Shown piece after piece: positions 7,699 to 16,103 of a stretch of DNA of 23,663 nt. The notes beneath the pieces are model-generated. The model saw only the letters and a list, made by a program, of their open reading frames with translations, did not search any database and was not told the DNA's origin. Source of the stretch: Lachnospiraceae bacterium (GTDB lineage: Bacteria; Bacillota_A; Clostridia; Lachnospirales; Lachnospiraceae); assembly GCA_009774465.1 (NCBI GenBank), contig VSNT01000061.1:1-23663 (forward strand). Direction: 5' to 3'. Every line of letters starts with the position of its first letter. The first letter of the stretch is position 1. A program made the translations under genes and the position numbers.

Positions 7699-10311
7699 TT
7701 AATTGTGCATAAAATCTTTTTCTCTAAGGACAATCATGTCCTCTTCATCATATCTCTTTCCTACCAGAATATCAAGGAAATGCTTCGGCGTCTTTCTGTC
7801 CGCATAATAAATTGCTTCATCAACAAGTTCTTCTATTTCCGCCAATGTAACCTCATGATCACTTGTCTGCATATCCGCAATTCTTGTATGAAGTGCCAAA
7901 ACTCCCAGCTCATCAATAGAATACTCCTGATCTAATGCATATTTCTTTGCGTATTTTACTAATGTCTGATCATCTAATGCCTCAATATCCACTCTTAGAT
8001 TAAATGCATTCTTTGCTTCAGGATTCTTTTTCAGTAATTCATTCATGGCAGATTTGGTATCTTCCATAAGAATAATAAGGCCTTTTTCTTCCTGATTCAG
8101 TTCCTTTAAAAGCTTTTCCATCGTAGGCTTTTTCATAGCGGCGGCGCTTTCAATAATCAGCGCGCCGTTTGAAAGCTTGGACAGAGTAGCTCCTATTTCC
8201 TTTTTATTCAAAGTAGCTCCTGAAATCTTGGCCACCTTTCCGGAAAAGTTACTGTCAGAAAGCTGTATCTCCTTTACCAGCAGCTTGGCAAGCGCAATTG
8301 CTCCTGTTCCTTCTTCACCGGTTATAATCACATTGCCGGTATATGACGCCATGCTGATATTGTCAATTGCCTCCACAATCTGCTTTCTGGTTTTTTTGTG
8401 ATGAATAAACGGAGCAAACTGTTCCCGTTCACTGTTTGACATCTCCCTGACCGTATACTTATCTTCGTTTTCTTTTCCATCAGGATGCTCCGGCTTTTCT
8501 GTCTCTTTATGTTCTGCGGCTTCTTTTAAGGAATCTGGCTTATCTTCTTCAATGTCTTTTTCTTCGGTATCTATGGCTTCACCTTCCTGAGTTTTCTCCG
8601 GGATCGTATCTGTTTCAGCCTCCTCTTCCGCCGCCTCAACACCTTCCGTCAGATCCGGCAGTTCTTCAATTGCCGCTTCCTCATCTGTGGAAACCAGATT
8701 TTCTTCATCTGAAATTTCAATCAACTCCGGAATCGGATCTTTATCCTGGCTTTCTTCACTTTCTATATCCGCTACTTTAATTACCTTTGGACGTTCTAAT
8801 GTGGTTTTCTGCTTTTCTTCCTTAATGGCTGCCTTAACCATAGCCTGTTCTAAATTTTCCAAAAGCCCGGACTTGGTGGATTCATCAAAATCAGCAAAGA
8901 GTGTGTCTGTCTGCTGACGAACGCGCTGACGGATTGTCTCCATTCTTTTGCGTTCATTTTCCTGCTTCATTCTTTCCCACTCAGCCATAATATCTTCTAT
9001 GCTAAGCTGACCGGTAATTTGTTTTTCAACCTTTTCTGCTTCTGGAACCACCAAAGAAATCTGACCATCATATTCCTGAGACAACATATCGTCGTAACCG
9101 GATTTTTTTGTAAAAGTCTTAATAACGCCGGTATTGCTCACAGAAGAAACAGGACTTGCTTCAGGAAGCGGACTTTCCTGTACTTTTACCTGCTCATCTA
9201 CAGGTGCAAAAGGGGAAACCACATTGCTTTTCTGCATCAGCTCAGAAACCACATCCTGAATATTTACTTCTTCCGTATTTCCAAAAAAAACCTCCTCATC
9301 CGAAAAAGTATCTTCTGCATCCTCCGCCGGTTTGGTTTTGACATTATTAATCTCCGTGGCAGAATCAGTATCGGCGGTTTTCAAAGATTTATCAGCCATT
9401 TCATCCGGTGACTGCTTCATCTCCTCCACAGGTATATCCTGAGTTTTACTTTGCTCTAAAAACTCCTTCATACTTTCTGCTAATTCTTTCTGAAGGTTTA
9501 TGGTATTATACTGACTGACATCCACTGTTTTCACCTGAATATCAATCTCTTCTTTAGCCGGCATTTCCCTGGTACTATCTGTAAGAATATTTTCCTCTAA
9601 ACTGAATTCATCATCTTCCTCGTCTTCCGTTTCCTCGCCAGCCTTTTCCATAATCGACTGCTGGTTTGCCATGTACTCTGACTGAACGAATCCACCGGTT
9701 AACTTCATCTGTTCATACTTGGCCTGCTGATCCGGATTAAGAGGTTCATGCAGCATTTTAAGCTCCAATGCCTTCAAAACATACCTGCCCTCTCCAAACC
9801 ATAAAAACATTTCATCGCATTCCTCAATACACTTTGAGGCAAGTCCTACCCGATGATATAAATATGCAAGTTCATATGCCCATTTTTCACGGTAATCTCT
9901 TTGTTTAAGCTCTTCTAATACCTCAATTCTCTCTTCCAGAGAGACTTCCTGTGCCTCATATAATTTATATAAAAGCACATATCTTCCACTGTCCTTTGGC
10001 GCTAACTGTACAAACTCCTTATAATATTCAAGTGCCTGAACAAGCTCTCCCAATTTAATGGAAAGTTCACACAAAGAATAGACAATAAGACGTCCTCCCG
10101 TATGCTTTTCATATGCAAGAAGGAGAATATCCTTACTGTCTTCATATCTTCTGTTAATCTTATATAAATCACTGATGGTGCACAGCATCATAACGCTTTT
10201 TACTCTGCGCCAGTCAATTGAATCTGCTATTTTAACTGCTTCGGTATATTCCCCTTCTGAAATCAGGGATTTAATTTCATCCGCACGTACTTTATATTCA
10301 TATTTATCCAA
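7699..10311 (-). CDS. TPR protein with acidic linker and AAA-like C-terminal domain
   Basis: An 870-residue cytosolic protein of unknown function in three parts. Residues about 1-205 are paired helices of TPR type (for example GELVQALEYYKEFVQLAP). Residues about 220-620 are low-complexity and very acidic, rich in Glu, Asp and Lys, and probably disordered. Residues about 630-855 look like an AAA+ domain of the CbbX/SpoVK kind: IITGEEGTGAIALAKLL (662-678) sits where Walker A should be and NGALIIESAA (715-724) where Walker B should be. Walker A lacks its Lys (GEEGTGAI) and the acidic pair of Walker B is reduced to ES, so ATP hydrolysis is doubtful. The start is TTG, supported by GAGG seven bases upstream and by the absence of an early ATG. 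It is the first gene of a unit with glgB. Confidence 0.75.
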   Translation of the reverse strand: MDKYEYKVRADEIKSLISEGEYTEAVKIADSIDWRRVKSVMMLCTISDLYKINRRYEDSKDILLLAYEKHTGGRLIVYSLCELSIKLGELVQALEYYKEFVQLAPKDSGRYVLLYKLYEAQEVSLEERIEVLEELKQRDYREKWAYELAYLYHRVGLASKCIEECDEMFLWFGEGRYVLKALELKMLHEPLNPDQQAKYEQMKLTGGFVQSEYMANQQSIMEKAGEETEDEEDDEFSLEENILTDSTREMPAKEEIDIQVKTVDVSQYNTINLQKELAESMKEFLEQSKTQDIPVEEMKQSPDEMADKSLKTADTDSATEINNVKTKPAEDAEDTFSDEEVFFGNTEEVNIQDVVSELMQKSNVVSPFAPVDEQVKVQESPLPEASPVSSVSNTGVIKTFTKKSGYDDMLSQEYDGQISLVVPEAEKVEKQITGQLSIEDIMAEWERMKQENERKRMETIRQRVRQQTDTLFADFDESTKSGLLENLEQAMVKAAIKEEKQKTTLERPKVIKVADIESEESQDKDPIPELIEISDEENLVSTDEEAAIEELPDLTEGVEAAEEEAETDTIPEKTQEGEAIDTEEKDIEEDKPDSLKEAAEHKETEKPEHPDGKENEDKYTVREMSNSEREQFAPFIHHKKTRKQIVEAIDNISMASYTGNVIITGEEGTGAIALAKLLVKEIQLSDSNFSGKVAKISGATLNKKEIGATLSKLSNGALIIESAAAMKKPTMEKLLKELNQEEKGLIILMEDTKSAMNELLKKNPEAKNAFNLRVDIEALDDQTLVKYAKKYALDQEYSIDELGVLALHTRIADMQTSDHEVTLAEIEELVDEAIYYADRKTPKHFLDILVGKRYDEEDMIVLREKDFMHN

Positions 10312-10365
10312 GGAGCCACCTCATATTTTTGCCCTAAGGCATACTTATCCTATTTTCATTTTTTT

Positions 10366-10394
10366 AGTTTACCATATGCTATTTCATCTGTCAA
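10366..10394 (-). promoter_or_regulatory. Sigma-A promoter for the TPR-glgB unit
   Basis: On the minus strand a perfect TTGACA (10389-10394) and TAAACT (10366-10371) are 17 bases apart, ending about 55 bases before the TTG start codon. There is no competing promoter in the gap, so it probably drives both this gene and glgB. Confidence 0.8.
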
Positions 10395-10404
10395 AAATTA
10401 TCGA

Positions 10405-10452
10405 TAAAAAAACGCAATATATGGCTATGTTCTGGTATTTTTACCCATATAT
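10405..10452 (-). terminator. Rho-independent terminator after rsmA
   Basis: ATATATGG (10417-10424) and CCATATAT (10445-10452) form an 8-bp perfect stem. The loop itself contains a small GGTA/TACC hairpin. On the minus strand the stem is followed within four bases by seven T residues (10406-10412). It lies 30 nt past the rsmA stop. Confidence 0.75.
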
Positions 10453-10481
10453 CTTGTAGTTGTCCCAAAAATACTGTCTGA

Positions 10482-11360
10482 TTATAAAAGATCACTGAGG
10501 CGGGCAAATTCTTCTAAGGTAAGCGCTTCTCCTCTGATTGTCTGACTAAGTTCCATTTGATCAAGTAAACCACACACATATTCTCTGGTAACGCAAAATT
10601 CATTTCCTTTTTCATCAACCAAAGCAGAAGAGTTTGCAAGGGCATTTGCGAGAGTTTTTCTCCTTTGATTGAACGCCGCTCTGATAACTGAAAAAAGTTT
10701 TTTTTCACTCTTTACCTGTATCGGCGGCTCTTCAAATTTTGTAAGGCGTATCACTGCACTCCCCACATTTGGCTTGGGTATAAAACAGGCAGGGGCCACC
10801 TTCAGCATAATTTCCGGTTTGGCATAATACTGTACTGCAAGACTTAATGCGCCATAATCCTTTGTTCCCGGCCCCACCTGCATTCGATCTGCCACTTCTT
10901 TCTGCACCATAATCGTAATACTTGATAAAGGTACCTGGTTTTCAAATAGTCCCATAATAATAGGTGTGGTAATATAATAAGGCAGATTTGCCACAATCTT
11001 AACAGGCTGCCCGTTATTTTTTTCCTGCACCAGCCTGCCTATGTCCAATTTCAGAATATCTTCATTGACAACCGTTACATTTTTATATTCTGAAAGGGTT
11101 TCATTTAGAATCGGTATTAAATTTTTATCTATCTCCACTGCTGCAACCCATTTGGCGTGTTCTGCCAAATACTGTGTCATTGTGCCAATTCCCGGCCCGA
11201 TTTCAATGACACCGTCTTCTTCGGTAATTTCTGCAGCATCTATGATCTTTTCCAGAATATTACCATCTATTAAAAAATTTTGTCCGTATTTTTTTTGAAA
11301 ATGAAATCCGTATTTGTTTATAACTTCTAATGTTGCTGCGGGTGCTGCCAAATAAGCCAT
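10482..11360 (-). CDS. rsmA: 16S rRNA dimethyladenosine transferase RsmA (KsgA)
   Basis: Uses S-adenosylmethionine to dimethylate two adjacent adenines in the 3'-terminal hairpin of 16S rRNA, a late step and checkpoint of 30S ribosome assembly. The 292-residue length is normal. Visible motifs: KKYGQNFLID (23-32), SAM-binding motif I VIEIGPGIGT (51-60), acidic Glu76 in AAVEIDKN, NEDILKLD (99-106), and the catalytic NLPYY motif (125-129). The C-terminal helical domain carries RAAFNQRRKTLANAL. The ATG lies 3 bp after the tatD stop, with its AAAGG ribosome binding site inside the end of tatD, so the genes are translationally linked; tatD-rsmA is a common order in Firmicutes. Confidence 0.97.
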   Translation of the reverse strand: MAYLAAPAATLEVINKYGFHFQKKYGQNFLIDGNILEKIIDAAEITEEDGVIEIGPGIGTMTQYLAEHAKWVAAVEIDKNLIPILNETLSEYKNVTVVNEDILKLDIGRLVQEKNNGQPVKIVANLPYYITTPIIMGLFENQVPLSSITIMVQKEVADRMQVGPGTKDYGALSLAVQYYAKPEIMLKVAPACFIPKPNVGSAVIRLTKFEEPPIQVKSEKKLFSVIRAAFNQRRKTLANALANSSALVDEKGNEFCVTREYVCGLLDQMELSQTIRGEALTLEEFARLSDLL

Positions 11361-11363
11361 TTT

Positions 11364-12137
11364 TCAAAACCTTTCTTTTCCATAAAATTCTTTTGCATTC
11401 TGCATTGCCTGAGCTAACACATCTTCCTTACTGATCTGCTTAATTTCGGAAAGCTTCTGTGCTACAAAATCAATGTAAGAAGACTGATTTCTCTTTCCAC
11501 GGCAAGGCTCCGGCGCCAGATAAGGACAGTCTGTCTCCAGCAAAATCCTGTTCATGGGAATATACTTTACTGCTTCTGTCAATTTTCTGGCATTTTTAAA
11601 AGTAAGAACTCCTCCAATGCCAAAATAAAAATCCAGATTGAGAAACTCTGCCGCCATTTCCTTCCCATAAGAATAACAGTGGATTACCACTTTTCTTAAA
11701 TCCTTTCGCTGTTCCTTTAATAAATCCAGAGTATCTTTCGCTGCTTCTCTGGAATGCACAATAACAGGAAGTTTCATTTCCCCAGCAATTTGAAGCTGCC
11801 CTGCAAACCATTTTTTTTGGATTTCCCTGTCCGGTTCAGGCCAAAAATAATCAAGGCCAATCTCACCTATGGCAGCCACCTTATCACCTTGCGCCTTTTC
11901 TTTTATCCAGGCAATATCCTTTTCAGATAACTGCCGGGTTTCTGATGGGTGTACGCCTACTGCCGCATAAATGAAGGGATACTCTTCTGCAAGGGCAAGT
12001 GTTTTTTTAATGGAATCTATGCTGGCACTTACATTTACAATATAATCTATTCCCTGATTATGCATACTTTTAAGAAGACTATCTCTATCTATATCAAATG
12101 CTTCATCATCATAATGTGCATGGGTATCAAAAATCAT
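11364..12137 (-). CDS. tatD: TatD family metal-dependent DNase
   Basis: A 257-residue TIM-barrel metal hydrolase of the TatD family (3'-5' exonuclease activity in E. coli; often called YcfH or YabD elsewhere). Metal ligands are in place: His6 and His8 in DTHAHYD, Glu92 in GEIGLDYFW, His128 in VIVHSREA, His153 in VIHCYSYG and Asp203 in LLETDCPYLAPEP. The length is normal. AAAGGA precedes the ATG at 7 bases. It is the first gene of a tatD-rsmA unit, driven by the promoter at 12199-12228. Confidence 0.95.
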   Translation of the reverse strand: MIFDTHAHYDDEAFDIDRDSLLKSMHNQGIDYIVNVSASIDSIKKTLALAEEYPFIYAAVGVHPSETRQLSEKDIAWIKEKAQGDKVAAIGEIGLDYFWPEPDREIQKKWFAGQLQIAGEMKLPVIVHSREAAKDTLDLLKEQRKDLRKVVIHCYSYGKEMAAEFLNLDFYFGIGGVLTFKNARKLTEAVKYIPMNRILLETDCPYLAPEPCRGKRNQSSYIDFVAQKLSEIKQISKEDVLAQAMQNAKEFYGKERF

Positions 12138-12182
12138 ATAAATCCTTTCTTAAAAAAACCTTAAAAATTTTTAAAAAAATAC

Positions 12183-12211
12183 TTGCAAACTAAAAGACAT
12201 TATACTATAAT
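12183..12211 (+). promoter_or_regulatory. Sigma-A promoter for tRNA-Lys
   Basis: TTGCAA (12183-12188) and a perfect TATAAT (12206-12211) are 17 bases apart, ending 41 bases before the mature tRNA 5' end. Its -10 lies one base from the -10 of the opposite tatD promoter. Confidence 0.85.
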
Positions 12212-12228
12212 AACTCTTGCGTTGTAAA
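12199..12228 (-). promoter_or_regulatory. Sigma-A promoter for tatD-rsmA, overlapping the tRNA promoter
   Basis: On the minus strand TTTACA (12223-12228) and a perfect TATAAT (12199-12204) are 18 bases apart, 61 bases before the tatD ATG. The footprint overlaps that of the plus-strand tRNA promoter, so polymerase should not be able to occupy both at once. Confidence 0.7.
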
Positions 12229-12252
12229 TTAAGCGTTAAATAAATGTCATAC

Positions 12253-12325
12253 GCGTCTTTAGCTCAGTTGGTAGAGCACCTGACTCTTAATCAGGGTGTC
12301 CAGGGTTCGAGCCCCTGAAGACGCA
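12253..12325 (+). tRNA. tRNA-Lys (anticodon CTT)
   Basis: A full cloverleaf is visible: acceptor arms GCGTCTT/AAGACGC with discriminator A, D stem GCTC/GAGC, anticodon stem CCTGA/TCAGG with loop CTCTTAA (anticodon CTT, reading AAG), variable loop, and T stem CAGGG/CCCTG with TTCGAGC loop. It is 73 nt and CCA is not encoded. It stands alone rather than in a tRNA cluster, with its own promoter and terminator. No integrase or attachment duplication is seen next to it. Confidence 0.97.
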
Positions 12326-12331
12326 CTTGGG

Positions 12332-12380
12332 AGTACCATTTTTGAGGACATACGAGCCTTGGGGATGGTGCTTTTCTTTT
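12332..12380 (+). terminator. Terminator after tRNA-Lys
   Basis: AGTACCAT (12332-12339) pairs with ATGGTGCT (12365-12372), an 8-bp stem with one G-U and a long partly paired loop, followed by TTTCTTTT. It starts 6 nt after the tRNA. Confidence 0.6.
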
Positions 12381-12400
12381 CTGTTAAAATCTTATTTTCT

Positions 12401-13261
12401 TTACAATGCTATCCCTGTGCTTTCCATTAGAATTCCAAAAATTACTCCCACAGCATAAAGCAATATTGTAATTTTTATATTTTCTTTTATATCATCATTT
12501 ACCCTGTAAAGCACTAAAAGTCCTACTCCGGAACCTGATAAAAGTCCGGCTATCATGGCGCCTGCTCCCAACACTCCTTCCAGATAAAGCTGTGTCAGAA
12601 CCACAGACGAGGCACAATTGGGAATTAAACCAATAAGGCTGGATACTACAGGCCCCAGAACAGGCTTATTGGAAATGACTGCCGCCATCTGTTCCTCCCC
12701 CACAAAACCAATTGCAAGGTTAAGTACAAAAGTAATAAGGAGAATAAATACAAAAATCTGCAGCGTATGGCTGAGCGCAGACTTCATTATTTTCCCTTCT
12801 CCACAATGACAATGCTGATGATCACATAAATGTTCTATTCGAAGCTCTTCCTTTTTATATCCCTTTCTGCTGCGTATAAGCAAATCAATGAATAAACCGG
12901 TAATTATTCCAATCACTGCCTTTACTGCAAGGATTCTGATAATTGTAATTGGATTTACCTGCTCAGATACCAAAACAGGCAGCATTTCATCAGAGGTAGA
13001 TAAAAACACAGCAATCAATGTTCCAAATGTAATAATACGTCCTGCATATAAATTAGATGCTGCTGTGGAAAACCCGCACTGCGGCACAATTCCAAGCACT
13101 CCTCCCAAAACCGGCCCCCATTTTCCGGATTTTTTCATTACCTGCTGCGTTCTTTGACTGGTTTTATGTTCAACATACTCCATAACCAGATAAGTAATAA
13201 ATAAAAATGGAAGCAATTTTAACCCATCCAGCAGAGTATCTGAGAAAATATCAAGCATCAC
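12401..13261 (-). CDS. Putative 10TM heavy-metal exporter (ArsP_2-type)
   Basis: A polytopic membrane protein of 286 residues resembling the 'putative 10TM heavy-metal exporter' family, whose members are annotated as arsenic efflux or putative manganese transporters. The two halves repeat the same pattern: GPVLGGVLGIVPQCGFSTAA (49-68) and GPVVSSLIGLIPNCASSVVL (203-222), each followed by LY..G....G..IA..LS.S. A conserved Cys (62 and 216) follows Pro in each. The central loop has a His/Cys cluster, HLCDHQHCHCG (144-154), a likely metal-binding site. The start is GTG (SD AAAGGAG at 9 bases) or the ATG immediately after. It is monocistronic. No manganese riboswitch is visible in the short leader. 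The metal carried cannot be told from sequence. Confidence 0.8.
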   Translation of the reverse strand: MMLDIFSDTLLDGLKLLPFLFITYLVMEYVEHKTSQRTQQVMKKSGKWGPVLGGVLGIVPQCGFSTAASNLYAGRIITFGTLIAVFLSTSDEMLPVLVSEQVNPITIIRILAVKAVIGIITGLFIDLLIRSRKGYKKEELRIEHLCDHQHCHCGEGKIMKSALSHTLQIFVFILLITFVLNLAIGFVGEEQMAAVISNKPVLGPVVSSLIGLIPNCASSVVLTQLYLEGVLGAGAMIAGLLSGSGVGLLVLYRVNDDIKENIKITILLYAVGVIFGILMESTGIAL

Positions 13262-13304
13262 TTTTGCGCACTCCTTTAACTAATCCTGAAAAACACATAG
13301 TCAC

Positions 13305-13334
13305 AGTATATCATTCTTTTTCATTAAGATACAA
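13305..13334 (-). promoter_or_regulatory. Candidate sigma-A promoter for the metal exporter gene
   Basis: On the minus strand TTGTAT (13329-13334) and TATACT (13305-13310) are 18 bases apart, 43 bases before the start codon and just after the terminator of the chemoreceptor gene. Confidence 0.5.
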
Positions 13335-13338
13335 CAAT

Positions 13339-13381
13339 AAAAATGAGCATAAATACAAATTAACGTATCATGCCCATTTTT
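13339..13381 (-). terminator. Rho-independent terminator after the chemoreceptor gene
   Basis: AAAAATGAGCAT (13339-13350) pairs with ATGCCCATTTTT (13370-13381); on the minus strand this is a 12-bp stem with one G-U, extended by an inner GATAC/GTATT pairing. It ends in TTTTTATTGTT. It lies about 50 nt past the chemoreceptor stop. Confidence 0.75.
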
Positions 13382-13432
13382 ATTAATGAGAGGATGCCCC
13401 GTCAGACGGGTATCTGTTATTTCAAATATTAT

Positions 13433-14995
13433 TTAATTTTCAATTTTCAACAAAGTATTAATTTCATCTACCATTCCATTAATCAAATTGATTTGCTCTG
13501 TCATTTCCGTTATATCTTTTACATTGCTTTCAACCATAGCATTGATAGAAACAAATTGGTCATTTTCCGTACGGATGCTTTCAGCAATGTCTCTGTTAAT
13601 TGATACAGTATTTCGAATAACTTCTGCCTGGTTGTCATGAGCCTGCCCCATCGTACTGATAGATTCTACGGAAGAATTAAGGAATCCTGTCATATCCTGT
13701 ATACTCTTAAACACATGATTGAAATACTCGTTTTGTTCTTCCAGTTTTTGAGAATTTTCTTCCACATGCAAAGTAATTTCACCTACATTACTCTGCACTC
13801 TTTCAATAACAGTTTCTACTTCTGCCAGAGAATTCTTTGTGTTATTTGCCAGATTGCCTACTTCCTGCGCAACCACAGCAAAACCTCTGCCTGCCTCGCC
13901 GGCTCTTGCTGCTTCTATAGATGCATTCAATGCTAACAAATTAGTAGATTCTGATATTTCATTAATCAAATTCAATGTAGCACCGATTTCCTTAACGGCT
14001 TCAGACAGCTTTCTGGTTACATCAATGGTTGATCGCATGGAATGTGAAACCTCACTGTTAATACTATGCAGGCTATTCAACAGTTTTTCATTTTCCTTTG
14101 ATTTATCCAGCAGATCCTTTGATGTAACTTCTACTTTTCCCACATTATCAGCAACCACTTCTTTCCACTGATCCAGCTCATTTAAATTGGACATACTTTC
14201 CTCTGTCTTTGCTCCAAGTAAATTGCTGCTTTCCAATAACTGTTCACTTGTAGCTGACAGTTCCTCTGCAGATGCACTCTCATTAGCAGAAATCTGAGAA
14301 AGTGTCATTCCGGCGGAATATAATTTTTCTGACAGAGATTTTACGGAAGATAAAACATTTTTCACATGTTCATTGTTACGCTCCATCTCATCTTTTTTGG
14401 CATTGATAAGAAAACGGTTAATAAAAAATGTTAACAAAACTGTTGTAGGCAGAGTAAGTGCAATACAAATCGCACGGTCAAGCAGGTTCACCATAAAATA
14501 TTCATTATTCATCGGCAGATGTATTTCGCTGTAAAGAAGCCACGCTGCGATTATTGATCCGCCAATTTCCATAGATGTAATGGCAACCATTTTATAATCC
14601 AGAAAAAAAGTTGTTAATAATACAAAGAAAAAGGCAAAACCCCAAAAATCTGTAGCAGGAATCATATAAAGTATAAAGTTAAACTGTATAAACATTATTA
14701 CAGTTAAAAAGATCTTGCCCCCCCTAAGCTTGCCCTGAGTGACCAGACCATTTTGAAATCCGGTAAATACAAAATAAATTCCTATAATAAGATAAATCAG
14801 ACAGGTTGCATCAAACAGAATCAGCAATGTCCAGTTGACCGAAGGGAGCCAGCCCATAATTTTTTCAAACGTATAAGCCAGTCCGGCACACTGACATGCT
14901 CCCGGTACCAATATTAAAACAAGCCTGTATACCTTATTTATGTATTCATCCAATGCTGTCAAATTACTGTTAAGTTTTTTTTCTGTTGTTTTCAT
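13433..14995 (-). CDS. Methyl-accepting chemotaxis protein with six-helix membrane domain
   Basis: A 520-residue chemoreceptor. Residues about 22-195 form six predicted membrane helices (near 23-43, 55-78, 93-112, 117-133, 137-155, 173-195) with short loops, so there is no extracytoplasmic ligand-binding domain and no obvious HAMP domain. Residues about 205-515 are the cytoplasmic coiled coil. Its tip NEISESTNLLALNASIEAARAGEAGRGFAV (345-374) is the conserved CheA/CheW contact region. Such receptors may sense membrane-dissolved or energy-related signals (inference). AAAAGGGG is found 6 bases before the ATG, 17 bp after the KAS III-like gene, so the pair is probably co-transcribed and ends at the terminator 13339-13381. 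Fits the motile lifestyle shown by flagellin. Confidence 0.92.
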   Translation of the reverse strand: MKTTEKKLNSNLTALDEYINKVYRLVLILVPGACQCAGLAYTFEKIMGWLPSVNWTLLILFDATCLIYLIIGIYFVFTGFQNGLVTQGKLRGGKIFLTVIMFIQFNFILYMIPATDFWGFAFFFVLLTTFFLDYKMVAITSMEIGGSIIAAWLLYSEIHLPMNNEYFMVNLLDRAICIALTLPTTVLLTFFINRFLINAKKDEMERNNEHVKNVLSSVKSLSEKLYSAGMTLSQISANESASAEELSATSEQLLESSNLLGAKTEESMSNLNELDQWKEVVADNVGKVEVTSKDLLDKSKENEKLLNSLHSINSEVSHSMRSTIDVTRKLSEAVKEIGATLNLINEISESTNLLALNASIEAARAGEAGRGFAVVAQEVGNLANNTKNSLAEVETVIERVQSNVGEITLHVEENSQKLEEQNEYFNHVFKSIQDMTGFLNSSVESISTMGQAHDNQAEVIRNTVSINRDIAESIRTENDQFVSINAMVESNVKDITEMTEQINLINGMVDEINTLLKIEN

Positions 14996-15012
14996 AAATT
15001 TCCCCTTTTCAT

Positions 15013-16014
15013 TTAAAATTCATATAATTGTACAATAATGGAATAGCCTGCTCCAACTGTACAAATAATAATTTTATTTCCCTTTTTGGAATAAATATCC
15101 CACAGTCTGTTTAAACACATAATCGGACATGTGTTTCCCGTATATCCATACTCCTTTCCTACAAAATAATATTTATGATCATCCTCTGATATCCCTAATA
15201 GTTCCAGCGTCTTTACATTAAATTCATCGCTGAGCTGTGAAAAAATATAATAATCTATATCCTGAGATGTTAAGTTATTTCTATCCAAAATCTGATGAAT
15301 TCCATCGTACCATTGCTTTGGAATAAAATCCATAGGAAAGGGATTCCACTCCAGTCTCTTTTCATTTGGTTCAATGGCTTTTAATGGAACCTTCGACATG
15401 CCGCATTTAGGGTAAGTAATATAGCCATGATAACTTGCATCCGTAAACAGGTAAGTGTCTAAAAATCCTTTGGAAGTCTCAGACTCTTCCATACTTAGTG
15501 CAACACAGGCAGCAGCATCGGCAAAGGTTGCATATACCACTGTGTCAGACCATAATGCAATTGGGGTAATACAAAAACATCCAACCACAAGAGCATTGTG
15601 TATATTTGATGCTTTCATATATTTATAAACAACATCCAGTCCGTGAATCATTCCCGTACAATTGCTGTTTAAATCAAATGCTGCAATTACATTTTTAAGC
15701 TGCTCACCATAAAGCCCGACAAGCTTAAGTGCATTTGTGGGAAATAGATACTCAGGTGTATCCGTACATACTACAACCATTTCATAATCTGTTAAGTTCA
15801 ACTTATTTTTGGATATACATGCATCAATGGCATTTTGACACATGGTAATGGTATTTTCTCCTTCAGAAATGAAATAGCGTTTTCTTCTTCCCAAGTGATT
15901 CATAAGATTATGTGCACTAAGTCCGCGCTTTTCAAAATGTTCATCCAACTGTTCGTTATAAACCTTATTAGCAGGTGTATATACGCCGGTTCCCTTGATC
16001 ATCACGTTCTTCAT
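15013..16014 (-). CDS. KAS III-like (3-oxoacyl-ACP synthase III family) protein
   Basis: A 333-residue thiolase-fold protein related to FabH-type ketoacyl-ACP synthase III, the family that condenses acyl-CoA with malonyl-ACP and whose relatives carry out other acyl transfers. The Cys of the active site is present: Cys119 in DLNSNCTGMIHGLD. The Asn appears as GNT at 293-295. Where FabH has the PHQAN motif with catalytic His, this protein has IFSQLSDEFN (257-266), with Ser259 in the His position. It is therefore probably not an ordinary chain-initiating FabH. It is not in a fatty acid synthesis cluster: its partner is a chemoreceptor gene 17 bp downstream. GAGGTGA precedes the ATG at 6 bases, and a promoter is at 16104-16132. 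Substrate unknown. Confidence 0.82.
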   Translation of the reverse strand: MKNVMIKGTGVYTPANKVYNEQLDEHFEKRGLSAHNLMNHLGRRKRYFISEGENTITMCQNAIDACISKNKLNLTDYEMVVVCTDTPEYLFPTNALKLVGLYGEQLKNVIAAFDLNSNCTGMIHGLDVVYKYMKASNIHNALVVGCFCITPIALWSDTVVYATFADAAACVALSMEESETSKGFLDTYLFTDASYHGYITYPKCGMSKVPLKAIEPNEKRLEWNPFPMDFIPKQWYDGIHQILDRNNLTSQDIDYYIFSQLSDEFNVKTLELLGISEDDHKYYFVGKEYGYTGNTCPIMCLNRLWDIYSKKGNKIIICTVGAGYSIIVQLYEF

Positions 16015-16103
16015 ATGTGTTCACCTCAATTTAAAATGCCCGATAATTATTATGTTTTATATGCTATTTTCAGATTAAAGACTGTTTTTAGATGAGTTGA
16101 AAC

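Noticed and set aside
7683..7733. TTG start extending glgB by 17 residues
   Set aside because: It overlaps the end of the TPR gene, and the ATG at 7682 has a good ribosome binding site and the expected N-terminus.
12253..12400. tRNA-Lys as an integration site for a mobile element
   Set aside because: No integrase, no repeated tRNA 3' end and no foreign-looking genes are present.
13262..13432. Manganese riboswitch before the metal exporter
   Set aside because: The gap is short and mostly taken up by the chemoreceptor terminator and a promoter; none of the conserved riboswitch elements is visible.
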